Shown here: positions 1 through 9,726 of the stretch, piece by piece
How the letters are laid out: every line of letters starts with the position of its first letter
How positions within the stretch are numbered: the stretch's first letter is position 1
NCBI GenBank assembly: GCA_030378105.1
Contig: JAUCGL010000013.1
Span: 1 to 53,432 of the forward strand
Reading direction: 5' to 3'
Length of the DNA stretch: 53,432 nucleotides
Source: Candidatus Halobeggiatoa sp. HSG11
Lineage (GTDB): Bacteria > Pseudomonadota > Gammaproteobacteria > Beggiatoales > Beggiatoaceae
The notes under the pieces: model-generated
The model's input: the letters and a program-made list of their open reading frames with translations, nothing else
What the model was told of the DNA's origin: nothing
The model's database searches: none
Translations under genes and position numbers: made by a program

Positions 1-120
1 CGAAAATCTGGTATTGAGTCTGCTGGCAGAGTTCGTTCTTATGCAGGACTTATGGTTCATGTTTTTGGAAGACTCGCTGCTGCTTTCTTTTGTTGGGGTC
101 ATTTGCGAGTCAGCTCTTAA
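1..120 (+). CDS. 3' end of an unidentified gene cut by the window edge
   Basis: An open frame enters from the left edge and stops with TAA at 118-120, giving 39 residues that end in FFCWGHLRVSS. I do not recognise the family. The bulky, basic C-terminus could be the tail of a transposase, but nothing visible proves this. No inverted repeat is obvious just after the stop. Confidence 0.35.
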   Translation, partial: RKSGIESAGRVRSYAGLMVHVFGRLAAAFFCWGHLRVSS

Positions 121-223
121 TTCACATTTAATGCTTAATTATAAATTCTTAATGCTTAATTAAAATCTTAAACAAACATTTAAAGTTTTTTTGGATTTTT
201 ATTTAAGCATCAAGAAATAGAAA

Positions 224-958
224 TTAATCTTCGCCCATAAAGGCTCCAAATAATTGTAACAAACTAATAAATAAATTATAAATAGTTACATATAAAGTAA
301 CTGTTGCCATGATATAATTGGTTTCACGACCATGTACCATGTCACTAGTTTGGTATAGAATTAAACCTGACATTAATAAAACAAACATTGCGGATACGGC
401 TAAAGATAGACCAGGTAAGTTAAAAACTATTGCCCCAATTCCAGCTAAGAAAGCTACCAAAATACCAGCAAATAGAAAACCACCCAAGAAACTAAAGTCT
501 TTGCGACTAGCCAAAGCATAACCAGACAGTCCCAAAAATATAGCTGCGGTTGAACCAAAAGCCATCATAACCAGTTGTGCACCATTACTAAATATGGTTA
601 AATACAAACTGATAATTGGTCCTAAGGTTAAACCCATAAAACCAGTTAAGGCAAACACTGCTGCTATACCCCAAACACTGTTTTGAAGCTTTGCTGTTAA
701 GAAAAATAAACCAAAATAACCAGCTAATGTAACTATCCAATGCAACGGCGGCATATTAATTACCATAGCAATACCGGCTGTTAATGCACTAAAAAACAAT
801 GTGGCGGATAACAATATGTAAGTATTACGAATCAGCTTATTAGAATCAACAGTTGAGCTAGCTTGTTCAAAAACTGATTCCCCTTGATTATTACCAACCA
901 CTGTATTTGTAGTAGTACTAACACTGGCATTTTTATTCATATCGTCAAATAAGCCCAT
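224..958 (-). CDS. Bax inhibitor-1 / YccA-family membrane protein
   Basis: 244 residues. After a polar N-terminus of about 45 residues rich in Thr/Asn come seven predicted membrane segments, ending in the helix with YNLFISLLQLFG that is typical of the BI-1/YccA (TMBIM) family. Family members sit in the inner membrane; YccA in E. coli interacts with the FtsH protease, and other members act as calcium/pH-sensitive leak channels. Which role applies here cannot be read from sequence. It is a single gene, with about 400 bp of non-coding sequence before the next minus-strand gene, so it is probably transcribed alone. Confidence 0.9.
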   Translation of the reverse strand: MGLFDDMNKNASVSTTTNTVVGNNQGESVFEQASSTVDSNKLIRNTYILLSATLFFSALTAGIAMVINMPPLHWIVTLAGYFGLFFLTAKLQNSVWGIAAVFALTGFMGLTLGPIISLYLTIFSNGAQLVMMAFGSTAAIFLGLSGYALASRKDFSFLGGFLFAGILVAFLAGIGAIVFNLPGLSLAVSAMFVLLMSGLILYQTSDMVHGRETNYIMATVTLYVTIYNLFISLLQLFGAFMGED

Positions 959-1354
959 AATTTACCTCATAATTAAGTGAATGAAACCTGATGACTGATA
1001 AAATTATAACACAAAATATTTCAATACAGCAATATATGGTTAGCAATTTCGGTAAAACAAGACAAAAAGATATAAACTATTAAAAATTTCGTAAAATTAT
1101 TAGACTCTGTTGATAATAAGAAATTAAATATCTTTCTTTAATAACTGATGATTGATGCCTCATAGTTATATAAGTGTTTTATTTTAAATTATTTTTTGTG
1201 GGGTGGGTAGAGAAATGAAGTGAAAACCCACCGAACCTTCAAAATGGTGGGTTTCGCTATGGAATATAAAAGCTTTATGCGTAACCTCAGTAAATAAGTA
1301 TATACACTTATTTAGGAAAGAGGTCTATATTGTGACAAAAATATTACCTCAATA
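959..1354. other. Intergenic stretch with a dispersed palindromic repeat
   Basis: No gene is visible. About 1197-1260 is a copy of a GGGTGGGTAG...ACCCACC...GGTGGGTTTC palindromic repeat. A second copy of the same family lies at about 45863-45944, inside a larger nested repeat. The rest is AT-rich and probably contains the promoter of the BI-1 gene. Confidence 0.6.
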
Positions 1355-2131
1355 CTATTTTTTAATTATTTCAACTTTAGCATTTTTTAACAGTTGATTA
1401 ACATAGTCTTGCATTTGTTGAGACTGCATAGCATTTCTTATCCTTTCCTTGACTTCTTCAAATTTTGGTAATTCAATCGCACGAACATCATTAAGCTGAA
1501 TAACATGCCAACCAAATCTGCTTTTGGCAGTAGCATATTTACCTTTTTCTAATTTTTCGATTGCTGACCAAAATTCAGGTTCAGTGATAGACTGACTTAT
1601 CCAACCTAATTCACCACCTTGATTAGCAGAACCTGCATCAGTAGACTTATCTTTTGCAATGGTAGCAAAATCTTTGTCATTTTCTAACTCTTTAATAATA
1701 GCTTGTGCTTCTGCTTCTGTTTCTAATTGAATATGCCGAACTTGATATTCGTTAGGTGCAACAGCATCTTTCAGTTGTTTATCATATTCTTGTTTCAATT
1801 TAGCATCGGTCAATGGATTTTTATCCAAATAATTGCGAATAGCCATTGCCATTAATAATCTACTTTTGGTCTCTTCTAATTTTTCAGTAAATTCAGGGAG
1901 TTGTTCTAATTTTTCCTTTATTGCATCCTGCGTTAATAACTCACGTTGTACTAACTCGTCAATGAGTTTTTTTGGGTCAACTTCATTACCACCTTTGCGA
2001 GTTTTAGCATAGTCATCATATGCTTGTTGAGTTATAGGTTTCCCATTAACCACTGCAATAGCATCAACATCTGCATAACCATTCAAAGAAATCAATAAAA
2101 TACATGATAATAAACCAGTACGAATAAACAT
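1355..2131 (-). CDS. Secreted parvulin-type peptidyl-prolyl isomerase
   Basis: 258 residues. A signal peptide (about residues 1-20, ending SLNGYA) is followed by a SurA/PrsA-like helical N-domain and one PpiC (rotamase) domain at about 125-225, containing QVRHIQL, GGELGWISQS and FGWHVIQL. The product should be a periplasmic foldase/chaperone for envelope or outer-membrane proteins. Its start has a good Shine-Dalgarno (AAGGAG) about 10 nt upstream of ATG. It follows rodA by 49 bp on the same strand and may be cotranscribed. It has one PPIase domain rather than the two of SurA, so I do not call it surA. Confidence 0.9.
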   Translation of the reverse strand: MFIRTGLLSCILLISLNGYADVDAIAVVNGKPITQQAYDDYAKTRKGGNEVDPKKLIDELVQRELLTQDAIKEKLEQLPEFTEKLEETKSRLLMAMAIRNYLDKNPLTDAKLKQEYDKQLKDAVAPNEYQVRHIQLETEAEAQAIIKELENDKDFATIAKDKSTDAGSANQGGELGWISQSITEPEFWSAIEKLEKGKYATAKSRFGWHVIQLNDVRAIELPKFEEVKERIRNAMQSQQMQDYVNQLLKNAKVEIIKK

Positions 2132-2180
2132 TAAATATACTACTCCTTAATTTTAAAATAATTCAAAGATAATTAGAAAC

Positions 2181-3278
2181 CTAATCAGATAATAAGCGTC
2201 TGTGAGTATGGATTGCCATAATTAGTCCAAATCCAGCCATTAATGTTACCAATGAAGTCCCACCATAACTAATTAATGGTAAAGGTAAACCGACCACTGG
2301 CAATAATCCAGAAACCATGCCCATATTGACAAATATATAAACAAAAACAGTCAAGGTTAAGCTACCTGCTAATAAACGAGCAAAGCTGTCTTGAGCCTTT
2401 AAGGCAATATACATTCCTCGAGATAAAACAAAAAAATAAATAGCAAGTAATACTAATACTCCCAAAAGTCCTAACTCTTCACTATAAACTGCGAAGATAA
2501 AGTCAGTCGAACGTTCTGGTAGAAATTGCAGATGTGATTGAGTACCATTTAACCAGCCTTTACCAGAAAACCCTCCTGAACCAATGGCAATTTTTGATTG
2601 GATAATATGATATCCGGCTCCTGCTGGGTCTCTTTCTGGATTGAGTAAAATCCGTATTCGTTCTCTTTGGTATTCGTGTAGTACATAATGCCATAATATT
2701 GGTGTACTTAAAACGGTTAGAGAAATAAATCCAAATATAGTACGCCAACTTAATCCAGCTAATAGTAATACAAACATACCTGATGCTGCTATTAATAAAG
2801 AAGTACCTAAGTCTGGTTGCTTTATAACTAAAAAAACAGGTATAAAAATTATTGTTAAAGCAACTAATAAACGCCAAGAAGTCGGTGGTAATGGTTTACT
2901 AGTTAAATACCAAGCAACCATAAGTGGAACTGCTAGTTTCATTATTTCAGAAGGTTGGAAACGAAACAAACCAAGATTTATCCAGCGTTGAGAACCATTA
3001 GTTGATTCTCCCATTATTAATACTAATAATAACAGTAATATACCAAACATATATACCCAAGGAACAAAACTCACAATTTTTTGAGTACGGATTTGAGCAA
3101 GCAATAATAAAATTCCAAAACCAACTAAAAACCGTAATATTTGTCGAAAAATAAGGTCAAGATTTTGTCCGCCGGCACTATATAACGTTAATAACCCGAT
3201 AGCAAATAATAATAATAAACCAAACAACAAAGGATAATCTAAGTGTAAGAAACTATTGTTATGCCAACTAATTTGCAT
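2181..3278 (-). CDS. rodA: Rod-shape peptidoglycan polymerase RodA
   Basis: 365 residues (E. coli RodA is 370), a SEDS-family polytopic membrane protein. Hallmarks are GSQRWINLG, FQPSEIMKLA, KQPDLGTS, the loop STDFIFAVYSEELG containing the catalytic Asp, and the C-terminal GLPLPLISYGG. It polymerises lipid II glycan strands with a class B PBP in the elongasome. FtsW, the close relative, usually has a longer N-terminus, so RodA is preferred. Start ATG lies 3 bp after the siaC stop, so rodA is very likely translated from the siaB-siaC transcript. No mreBCD or PBP2 gene is in the window. Confidence 0.93.
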   Translation of the reverse strand: MQISWHNNSFLHLDYPLLFGLLLLFAIGLLTLYSAGGQNLDLIFRQILRFLVGFGILLLLAQIRTQKIVSFVPWVYMFGILLLLLVLIMGESTNGSQRWINLGLFRFQPSEIMKLAVPLMVAWYLTSKPLPPTSWRLLVALTIIFIPVFLVIKQPDLGTSLLIAASGMFVLLLAGLSWRTIFGFISLTVLSTPILWHYVLHEYQRERIRILLNPERDPAGAGYHIIQSKIAIGSGGFSGKGWLNGTQSHLQFLPERSTDFIFAVYSEELGLLGVLVLLAIYFFVLSRGMYIALKAQDSFARLLAGSLTLTVFVYIFVNMGMVSGLLPVVGLPLPLISYGGTSLVTLMAGFGLIMAIHTHRRLLSD

Positions 3279-3281
3279 AAG

Positions 3282-3671
3282 TTATTCTGCTTTTTCAACC
3301 AAATTAAAAGGGAGAATTTCTAAATCTTCTTGAAATTCTTCACCATATTCTTGAGCAGCATCATTTTCTATATCAAAAATCCAATTTACTACAATATTTT
3401 TATCATTATCATTCACCTCTTCTTCTAATAAATCAAATAAATCCAATAGCATTTTAGAAGAACTACTGTTGAAATAAATCAATTCAATATTAATGGTAAA
3501 AGTTTTTTCACCTAAACTTTCTAAATAATTTTCTAACCAAGAAAAAAGAGGACTAGAAAATTCAGTAATATTTTCTGGGTAAGATTCACCTTTGACTCCA
3601 AGAATATTTGTATTTGCATCAAAATAAATTTCAGGAGTATATTTAGTGGCTACAGTTTTCCAACTATCCAT
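3282..3671 (-). CDS. siaC: SiaC-family regulatory phosphoprotein (DUF1987)
   Basis: 129 residues matching the SiaC/DUF1987 fold: an N-terminal strand pair (TPEIYFDANTNILGVKGES), the helix FSSPLFSWLENYLE, and the core IELIYFNSSSSKMLLDLFD. In Pseudomonas aeruginosa, SiaC is phosphorylated on a Thr by SiaB and dephosphorylated by SiaA, and the unphosphorylated form activates the diguanylate cyclase SiaD. Here the equivalent stretch is N68-SSSS-K73, so the acceptor is probably one of Ser69-72. No siaA or siaD is present. It is 11 bp after siaB and 3 bp before rodA. Confidence 0.85.
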   Translation of the reverse strand: MDSWKTVATKYTPEIYFDANTNILGVKGESYPENITEFSSPLFSWLENYLESLGEKTFTINIELIYFNSSSSKMLLDLFDLLEEEVNDNDKNIVVNWIFDIENDAAQEYGEEFQEDLEILPFNLVEKAE

Positions 3672-3683
3672 TTTAATTGCTCT

Positions 3684-4232
3684 TTAAATATAAGTCTTTA
3701 ATGAAAAAAATGAGGATTGCTCATCAATTGCTTGAAAGTTAAAGTCAATTGGTTTAGTACTTTTTCTAGCTAACTCAATAAAACCCAAACCTGCTCCATC
3801 AGTCGTTAGCTGCCCTTTTTTACGCTGTTCTTTGTAATAAGATTTTAGTTCATTTTTATCCATACTATGCAAAATACTTAGTTTTTTGGTTAATGGTTCA
3901 ATACTATTTTTTTTAATTTTATTCCCACATAATACAAAATAATGTTCATCTTTGTAACCTATTATTATTATACCATTACTCAGACTACCATTAACATCAG
4001 AAACTTTTTCAGCAGAATAACGGACAATATTTTGGGTTTGTTCAACAAACATAGCAAAAATTTTTGTTATTTTAGTAGAATCAATACGTTCTAACTCCAT
4101 TCTACTCTTTAAGTTATGACCAACTTCTACTAAAAGTTCTTGTGAAATAAAGCCATAAAAACTAATTAAAATTCCTTGTTTATCGCATTCTTTTTTGAAA
4201 TCCAAGAGACTATCAAGCATTTTTTTTCCCAT
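3684..4232 (-). CDS. siaB: SiaB-family protein kinase
   Basis: 182 residues. Resembles SiaB (GHKL-type Ser/Thr kinase of the SiaABCD pathway): FVEQTQNIVRYSAE near residues 63-76 fits the N-box helix, and GQLTTDGAGLGFIELARKS near 140-158 fits the glycine-rich nucleotide lid. It should phosphorylate SiaC, encoded 11 bp downstream. It starts 8 bp after the histidine kinase stop, so the three genes form one transcription unit with rodA. Start choice MGKKM versus the internal MLDSLLDF is open. Confidence 0.82.
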   Translation of the reverse strand: MGKKMLDSLLDFKKECDKQGILISFYGFISQELLVEVGHNLKSRMELERIDSTKITKIFAMFVEQTQNIVRYSAEKVSDVNGSLSNGIIIIGYKDEHYFVLCGNKIKKNSIEPLTKKLSILHSMDKNELKSYYKEQRKKGQLTTDGAGLGFIELARKSTKPIDFNFQAIDEQSSFFSLKTYI

Positions 4233-4240
4233 TAAATAAT

Positions 4241-5161
4241 CTAAGAATCACCAGTTGGAAATGTAACAATAAATTTACATCCGTTTTCCAATTTACTTTC
4301 ACACCAAACTTTACCTTGCATCATTTCGATCAATTTTTTAACTATAAACAATCCTAAACCAGTAGAATGTTCATCAGCTGTTGGTTTAGCAGTTAAACGG
4401 GTAAACTTATTAAATAATTTTTTTTGATCCAATTCACTTAGACCAGGTCCTTCATCTTTAACTTCACAGCGTATCATTTGTAATTCTTCAGTTACATGAA
4501 TATCAATTTTTTTATTCATAGGTGAATATTTTATTGCATTAGAAATTAAATTATCTAATATTTGATAAAGCATGTTCTGATCTGCTAAAACTAAATGTTT
4601 TGATTCTGGAGAATGTAGTTTTAATGATATTTGTTTTGCTTTAGTATGTGGTTTGTAATGTATTATTAAAGCTTGTATTATTGGTAATAAATCAATTGTA
4701 GTTATTACCAGATTTATTTTACCTGACTCAATTGCATTAACATCTAATAAGTTACTTACTAAGTAATACATTTGCCGCGAAGCCTGCTCTATCATATCCA
4801 TCAATTCTAATATTTCTTGTTGTGATAGTTCTACAAGTGCTTCTTTAATAAAACTTGCCGATCCTTGAATTGCATTGAGAGGATTTTTTAAATCATGAGC
4901 AACAATCCCTAAAAATTCATTTTTTTCTTGATCTAATTGAATTAAATTCTGATTTTTTGTTTTTATTTTTTCAGCTAATTCAGACAACTGGTACTGTTGT
5001 TTATCACTCATTTTAACCAGTAGTTTTGTTTGTTTTAATAATTTTGCATAATCCTTACTTAGCTGTTTATATATTTTATGAGGTATCTCTTGCCCTTGAG
5101 ATGTAACTATTGTTTCCTCTAACACTCGTTCTTCATTGCCAAATAATGTATTTTTTTTCAT
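4241..5161 (-). CDS. Cytoplasmic sensor histidine kinase
   Basis: 306 residues with no membrane segment. Coiled coil at about 30-82, then HisKA with H-box VAHDLKNPL (His89), N-box DNLISNAIKYSP (203-214), G1 DEGPG (236-240) and G2 STGLGL (266-271), so it is a complete catalytic kinase. There is no PAS, GAF or receiver domain; the input must come through the coiled coil or a partner. It is first in a five-gene minus-strand run (kinase, siaB, siaC, rodA, PPIase). No partner response regulator is adjacent, though the ChpA-like CheA lies upstream. Confidence 0.88.
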   Translation of the reverse strand: MKKNTLFGNEERVLEETIVTSQGQEIPHKIYKQLSKDYAKLLKQTKLLVKMSDKQQYQLSELAEKIKTKNQNLIQLDQEKNEFLGIVAHDLKNPLNAIQGSASFIKEALVELSQQEILELMDMIEQASRQMYYLVSNLLDVNAIESGKINLVITTIDLLPIIQALIIHYKPHTKAKQISLKLHSPESKHLVLADQNMLYQILDNLISNAIKYSPMNKKIDIHVTEELQMIRCEVKDEGPGLSELDQKKLFNKFTRLTAKPTADEHSTGLGLFIVKKLIEMMQGKVWCESKLENGCKFIVTFPTGDS

Positions 5162-5505
5162 AAAATTAATATAACGAGCTTTTAAATATATTTGAAGACA
5201 TATTATTGTTAAATAAACTTTTTATCTTTTTTATGTGTACATGTTAAAAAAACAATTATTCGCAAATATAAAAATTCAGGTAATTACTTTTTCATAATTT
5301 TTTAATTAATAATTAAATTGAGAGAAAGTTATTATTTAAATTAAATTCTTACTTCATATATTTAGTTAAGAATTAGTTAACGAAGCAAGTATAGATTTAT
5401 TATACCATGATTTTTTATATTAATGTTATCATTTGGATTAGCTTATTTAATTACATATTTTTTATATATGACATTTTAAACTATCTAAACTAGAATATTA
5501 TAAAT
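5162..5505. other. AT-rich intergenic stretch between cheW and the kinase operon
   Basis: 344 bp with no open frame of note. It should contain the promoter of the kinase-siaB-siaC-rodA run and the transcription end of cheW. I see no strong terminator hairpin. Confidence 0.5.
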
Positions 5506-5961
5506 TTAAGAATTAAGTGGAAAACTTCTTAACATATTTTCTATATTAGTTAAATTTGGCAACCATATAGTTTGACCATCATACATGATATTAAAAACAT
5601 AATTTTTATTAGGTTTAAAGCTAGGGGTTGTTAAATCTTCTTCTTTAATTAATAATGGCTTAGGTATATCCGTAGCTGTTAAAGCATAAAAAGGCATCGA
5701 CTTATTAGATTCTAAACCATATAAGATAACACTTCGACATTTTTTACTCGAATCTTTAATAGTTGATAAAAATTTTTCAATTGTTATAAGTGGAACTTGT
5801 TGGTTACGCCATTCAAAGATTCCTAATAACCAATCAGGTTGTTTAGCAATTGGTTTTGGTTCTTGATAGGGGTAAACTTCAGCGATTACAGCACTAGGCA
5901 ATAATATTTGTTTATCCCCCAATGGAATTAGCAAACATCGTACAAAATTTTTATTTGACAT
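5506..5961 (-). CDS. CheW-like adaptor (ChpC/PilI type)
   Basis: 151 residues forming one CheW domain: LLIPLGDKQILLPSAVIAEV at the start, then QPDWLLGIFEWRNQQVPLITIE near 41-62. It couples a chemoreceptor to a CheA kinase. It lies 14 bp after the ChpA-like cheA, the same order as chpA-(chpB)-chpC in Pseudomonas, so it most likely serves a type IV pilus (Chp-type) chemosensory array. No receptor, methyltransferase or pilG/pilH gene is visible in the window. Confidence 0.85.
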   Translation of the reverse strand: MSNKNFVRCLLIPLGDKQILLPSAVIAEVYPYQEPKPIAKQPDWLLGIFEWRNQQVPLITIEKFLSTIKDSSKKCRSVILYGLESNKSMPFYALTATDIPKPLLIKEEDLTTPSFKPNKNYVFNIMYDGQTIWLPNLTNIENMLRSFPLNS

Positions 5962-5975
5962 ATATATAGTACCTG

Positions 5976-8900
5976 TTAATTTTCTGCCAGTAATGTGTTA
6001 ATATTGTTAAGTAATTCAGTCTCATTAAAAGGTTTGCCTAAATAACGGTTAATACCAATTTTTTCAGCTTTATCACGGTGTTTAGCTCCTGTACGTGAGG
6101 TAATCATAATTATTGGTATATGTTTCAAATCAGCATTATTACGAACTTGAGTTGCTAATTCATAACCATCCATACGTGGCATTTCAACATCTAATAACAT
6201 CAAATCTGGAATATGTTCTTGTAACTGAGCTATAGCATCAATACCATCTTTTGCAGTAAGCACTTCCATACCTTGTCTTTTCAATAATCTAGCAGTAACT
6301 TTTCGTACTGTTATTGAATCGTCAACCACCATAATGGTATTGGTTACTGATTTCTCTTCTTCTACTTCTTGAATTTGAGGAGCTATGAATTTAGTAGAGT
6401 CTATACGAGTTAAAGCTAGCACATCCAAAATAATAACTACTCGCCCATCTCCAAGAATACTTGCTCCAGCTATCCAATTAATTGTTCCAATTTGAGGACC
6501 AATAGATTTAACTACAATTTCCTTACTTCCTTCAATTCCATCCACTAACAAAGCCACTCGATGATTGGCAGTACGTACTAATAACATCGGTATTAAAGGC
6601 ATTTCTAATGAGGCAGCTTTACTAAATCCAAGCAATTCTCCTAAATGAAAAATATTGTATTCATGATCCATATATTTATAATGTTTTTCATTATCACTAA
6701 TAACTTGTTCACGAGGAACTCGCATAACGGCATCAAGATGATTGATTGGGATTGCCATTGTTTCTTCGCCAACATGGATTAACAAAGCTTGATTAATAGT
6801 CAAAGATAATGGTAATCGAATTTCAAAAGTAGTACCTTCACCAGCTTTAGAAAATATTCGTAAATTACCACCCAATTGTTTAATTTCACTACTGGCAACA
6901 TCCATACCCACTCCACGCCCAGATATTTGAGTTACCATTTTAGCGGTGGAAAAGGCTGGTTCTAATACGAACTGCATTAATTCATGATCACTTATCACTG
7001 TATCTGGTTGAATAAGATCTCGTTCTTCAGCCTTTTGACGAATTGCAGCAAGATTTAAACCAGCTCCATCATCACTTAGTTTAATTATAAGTTCTGCTCC
7101 TTCTTTAACAATATTAACTGTTATTTTGGCTACAGTTGATTTACCAGCTTGCTTACGAGCCTGAGCATCTTCAATTCCGTGCCCTATAGCATTTCGTAAC
7201 ATATGTTCTAGTGGAGCCACAACACGGTTAAGTACAGTTCTTTCAAATTCAATAGTTTCGCCTTCAATAGAAAAATCAGCTTGTTTCCGTAATTCTCTAG
7301 CGGTTAATCTGGCTATTCGTTGTAAACGTGGAGAAATTCTTGAAAAAGGTACCATACGAGTACGCATGATATTTTCTTGTAATTCCGCCCCAATTCTACT
7401 TTGTTGAATTAATAAAGAATCACTTTGTCGAGTAATAATGTTAAAAGAGTCTTCAATATTGGTTAAGTCATTGATACTTTCCATTAAACTACGAGATAAT
7501 TGCTGCATCACCGAAAAGCGGTCTAATTCCAATGGATCAAATTCATTATCAGTTTCTTTTATTCCGCCAAAATGAGAAATGATTTGAGCCTCAGTTTCTA
7601 TTTCTAATCTTCGTAGTTGATCACGGAGGCGAACCACAGTTTGTTCCATTTCGCCTAAATTATTTTTAATAAGTCCTTGTTGTTGTTCCATGTGAGCTCG
7701 TGAAATAGATAACTCACCTGCCAAGTTAGTCAGTTTATCAATCAGCGTAGCTCGAACTCGAATTCTATCATCTGCATTATCACCCACCTCAGCTTCTTTT
7801 TCATTGGGCTGTTTATCATTGGGTTGTTTATTAGCATTTTTAGCAGTTTCTGGTTCTTTATTATCAGTTAAATTATTAGTTGCCTCAACAGTTTTTTCCT
7901 TTGTCTCTTCTTCTTCCTCTACCTCTTCTTCTTGATTATTTATATATGCCTCAATTTTTTTAATTAAAACTTTAGGCATTTCCAAAGGTACGTTAGAGCG
8001 TATTGATTCTAACATGGATGCTAGTTCATCAACACTATTCTGGACAATTTCCTGTAATCTACTACTAGATTGAGCAGTTCCTTCAACTATTTTAGTCAGT
8101 ACAGATTCCAAATGATGGCTTAAATCTCCCATTTGGGCAATGCCAACCATACGGGCTCCACCTTTAAGAGTGTGTAATTCACGTTGTAATTCTTTCATCA
8201 ACTGCATATTATTTGGAGAAGCAGTCCAACGTTCTAATAAAGATTGAGTATTTTCCAAAATTTCTTCAGCTTCATCCAGAAAAATTTCCAAAAATTCATC
8301 TGTGGTATCTGGTGATGTGTCATCTGTTTCAGGTTCAGCTTCGGCAATTAAACTTGTAGAATTGTGTGCTATATTATTTAATAAATTTTGTAATACTTCT
8401 TGTTTTGGTTGTTGGTCGTTATTAAGTAAATCATCTATTAATTGAACTGCTTCTTTAAATAGAGCTATGGTTTCTGATGAAAGTTCTGTTTGCTGTTCAA
8501 ACAAAGTTGTAGCATAGTTTTCCAATGGAGAAGCTATGTTTGAAATATCAGAAAAGTTAACAGTACGTGAACTACCGTTGAGAGTATGAAAAAGCCGTAC
8601 TACTTCCTGAGTGATATGAGCTTGAGCAGTAAGGTTATTTAAAAAAGTTTTTAATTCAACCAGATGTTCATTGGCCTCAATTTTAAATATTTCTAATAAT
8701 CTTGGATCAATCTCTTCTTCATCATAAATATTATCAACTAGTTCTTCATCTACTAAATCTGTATCAATATCTTCAAATTCGTTTTCGGCAAAATCACTAT
8801 CATCTAATTCTAAATCAGATATATTATCAAGGTTTAAATCACTATCTAATTCATTATCATCAAATGATGGTAAAGTTTCTGTTAGATCATATTGTTCTAA

Positions 8901-9536
8901 ATTGTCTTCAAATTCAGTATTATCAATTAAGTCAGTTTCATCTAAAATATTTTCTACTTCAAAATCATCTACTTCTAAATCATTCAACTCTAAATCTTCT
9001 GTTTTTAATTCAATAATTTCTTCTTTATCATTATCATTTGACTCAGGAATATTTTCAGATGGTTCAACAGTTGTTGTAGATGTAGAAGCCGGTTCAAATT
9101 CACCTAAACTCTGTCCTTTAGTTTCAACAAAATATTTTGTTTGGGAAATTAATAATAATGTTTCATATGGAACCAATTGTTTTTGCTGAAATTGTTTTAC
9201 CATAGCAGGCAATATTTTTTCAACTTTACCGGTGAGCATTAAAACATCATTATTTCTTGCCAAAGTTCCATTCACCAATTGGTTGAACATATTTTCAAAT
9301 TGCCATCCAAGTTCACCAATTGCACTTGCACCCACCATACGCCCACTGCCTTTTAAAGTATGGAAATTGCGTCGTAAAGTAGCTAAAGCTTCAGAATCAT
9401 CAGGATCACTTTGCCAAGCTTCAAAACTACTAACTATTTCTTCGAGAACCTCTTCAACTTCTTCTATAAAAATTTCAATAATATCTTCGTCTATTTCAGA
9501 ATTGGAGGTTTGGTCAGGGATTGTGATTAGTTGCAT
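5976..9536 (-). CDS. ChpA-like hybrid CheA kinase with three Hpt modules and a receiver
   Basis: 1186 residues. Hpt1 (about 17-120) has FHTLKGSGR with His59. An acidic linker of about 130 residues follows. Hpt2 (about 278-375) has FHTLNGSSR with His317 but Asn in place of the usual Lys. Hpt3 (about 412-515) has LHTLKGGAR with His455. An acidic linker leads to the dimerisation helices (about 592-740), the ATPase domain (N-box HMLRNAIGHGIED 778-790, G2 GRGVGMD 873-879), a CheW-like domain (about 910-1050) and a receiver with Asp1116 and Lys1168. This is the PilL/ChpA layout used in twitching motility and surface sensing. cheW follows at 14 bp. Confidence 0.92.
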   Translation of the reverse strand: MQLITIPDQTSNSEIDEDIIEIFIEEVEEVLEEIVSSFEAWQSDPDDSEALATLRRNFHTLKGSGRMVGASAIGELGWQFENMFNQLVNGTLARNNDVLMLTGKVEKILPAMVKQFQQKQLVPYETLLLISQTKYFVETKGQSLGEFEPASTSTTTVEPSENIPESNDNDKEEIIELKTEDLELNDLEVDDFEVENILDETDLIDNTEFEDNLEQYDLTETLPSFDDNELDSDLNLDNISDLELDDSDFAENEFEDIDTDLVDEELVDNIYDEEEIDPRLLEIFKIEANEHLVELKTFLNNLTAQAHITQEVVRLFHTLNGSSRTVNFSDISNIASPLENYATTLFEQQTELSSETIALFKEAVQLIDDLLNNDQQPKQEVLQNLLNNIAHNSTSLIAEAEPETDDTSPDTTDEFLEIFLDEAEEILENTQSLLERWTASPNNMQLMKELQRELHTLKGGARMVGIAQMGDLSHHLESVLTKIVEGTAQSSSRLQEIVQNSVDELASMLESIRSNVPLEMPKVLIKKIEAYINNQEEEVEEEEETKEKTVEATNNLTDNKEPETAKNANKQPNDKQPNEKEAEVGDNADDRIRVRATLIDKLTNLAGELSISRAHMEQQQGLIKNNLGEMEQTVVRLRDQLRRLEIETEAQIISHFGGIKETDNEFDPLELDRFSVMQQLSRSLMESINDLTNIEDSFNIITRQSDSLLIQQSRIGAELQENIMRTRMVPFSRISPRLQRIARLTARELRKQADFSIEGETIEFERTVLNRVVAPLEHMLRNAIGHGIEDAQARKQAGKSTVAKITVNIVKEGAELIIKLSDDGAGLNLAAIRQKAEERDLIQPDTVISDHELMQFVLEPAFSTAKMVTQISGRGVGMDVASSEIKQLGGNLRIFSKAGEGTTFEIRLPLSLTINQALLIHVGEETMAIPINHLDAVMRVPREQVISDNEKHYKYMDHEYNIFHLGELLGFSKAASLEMPLIPMLLVRTANHRVALLVDGIEGSKEIVVKSIGPQIGTINWIAGASILGDGRVVIILDVLALTRIDSTKFIAPQIQEVEEEKSVTNTIMVVDDSITVRKVTARLLKRQGMEVLTAKDGIDAIAQLQEHIPDLMLLDVEMPRMDGYELATQVRNNADLKHIPIIMITSRTGAKHRDKAEKIGINRYLGKPFNETELLNNINTLLAEN

Positions 9537-9726
9537 AATTTTAATTTTGGTATAAAAATATTTTAAAAAGTATTTGTCAGAATTTCAAATATATATATTA
9601 TCTAAATTATTTTATTCTGAAAACTATTTTATAAATTTTGGTTTCAAACTTGAAAGAATTCACATGAAATGATTAAAAAACGGATAGGATTTTGCTCATT
9701 ACATGTTTATTCATAAAAATATTCAA

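Noticed and set aside
8702-9555. Plus-strand frames opposite the acidic linkers of the CheA gene
   Set aside because: Low-complexity Ser/Leu/Tyr-rich shadows of Asp/Glu-rich codons.
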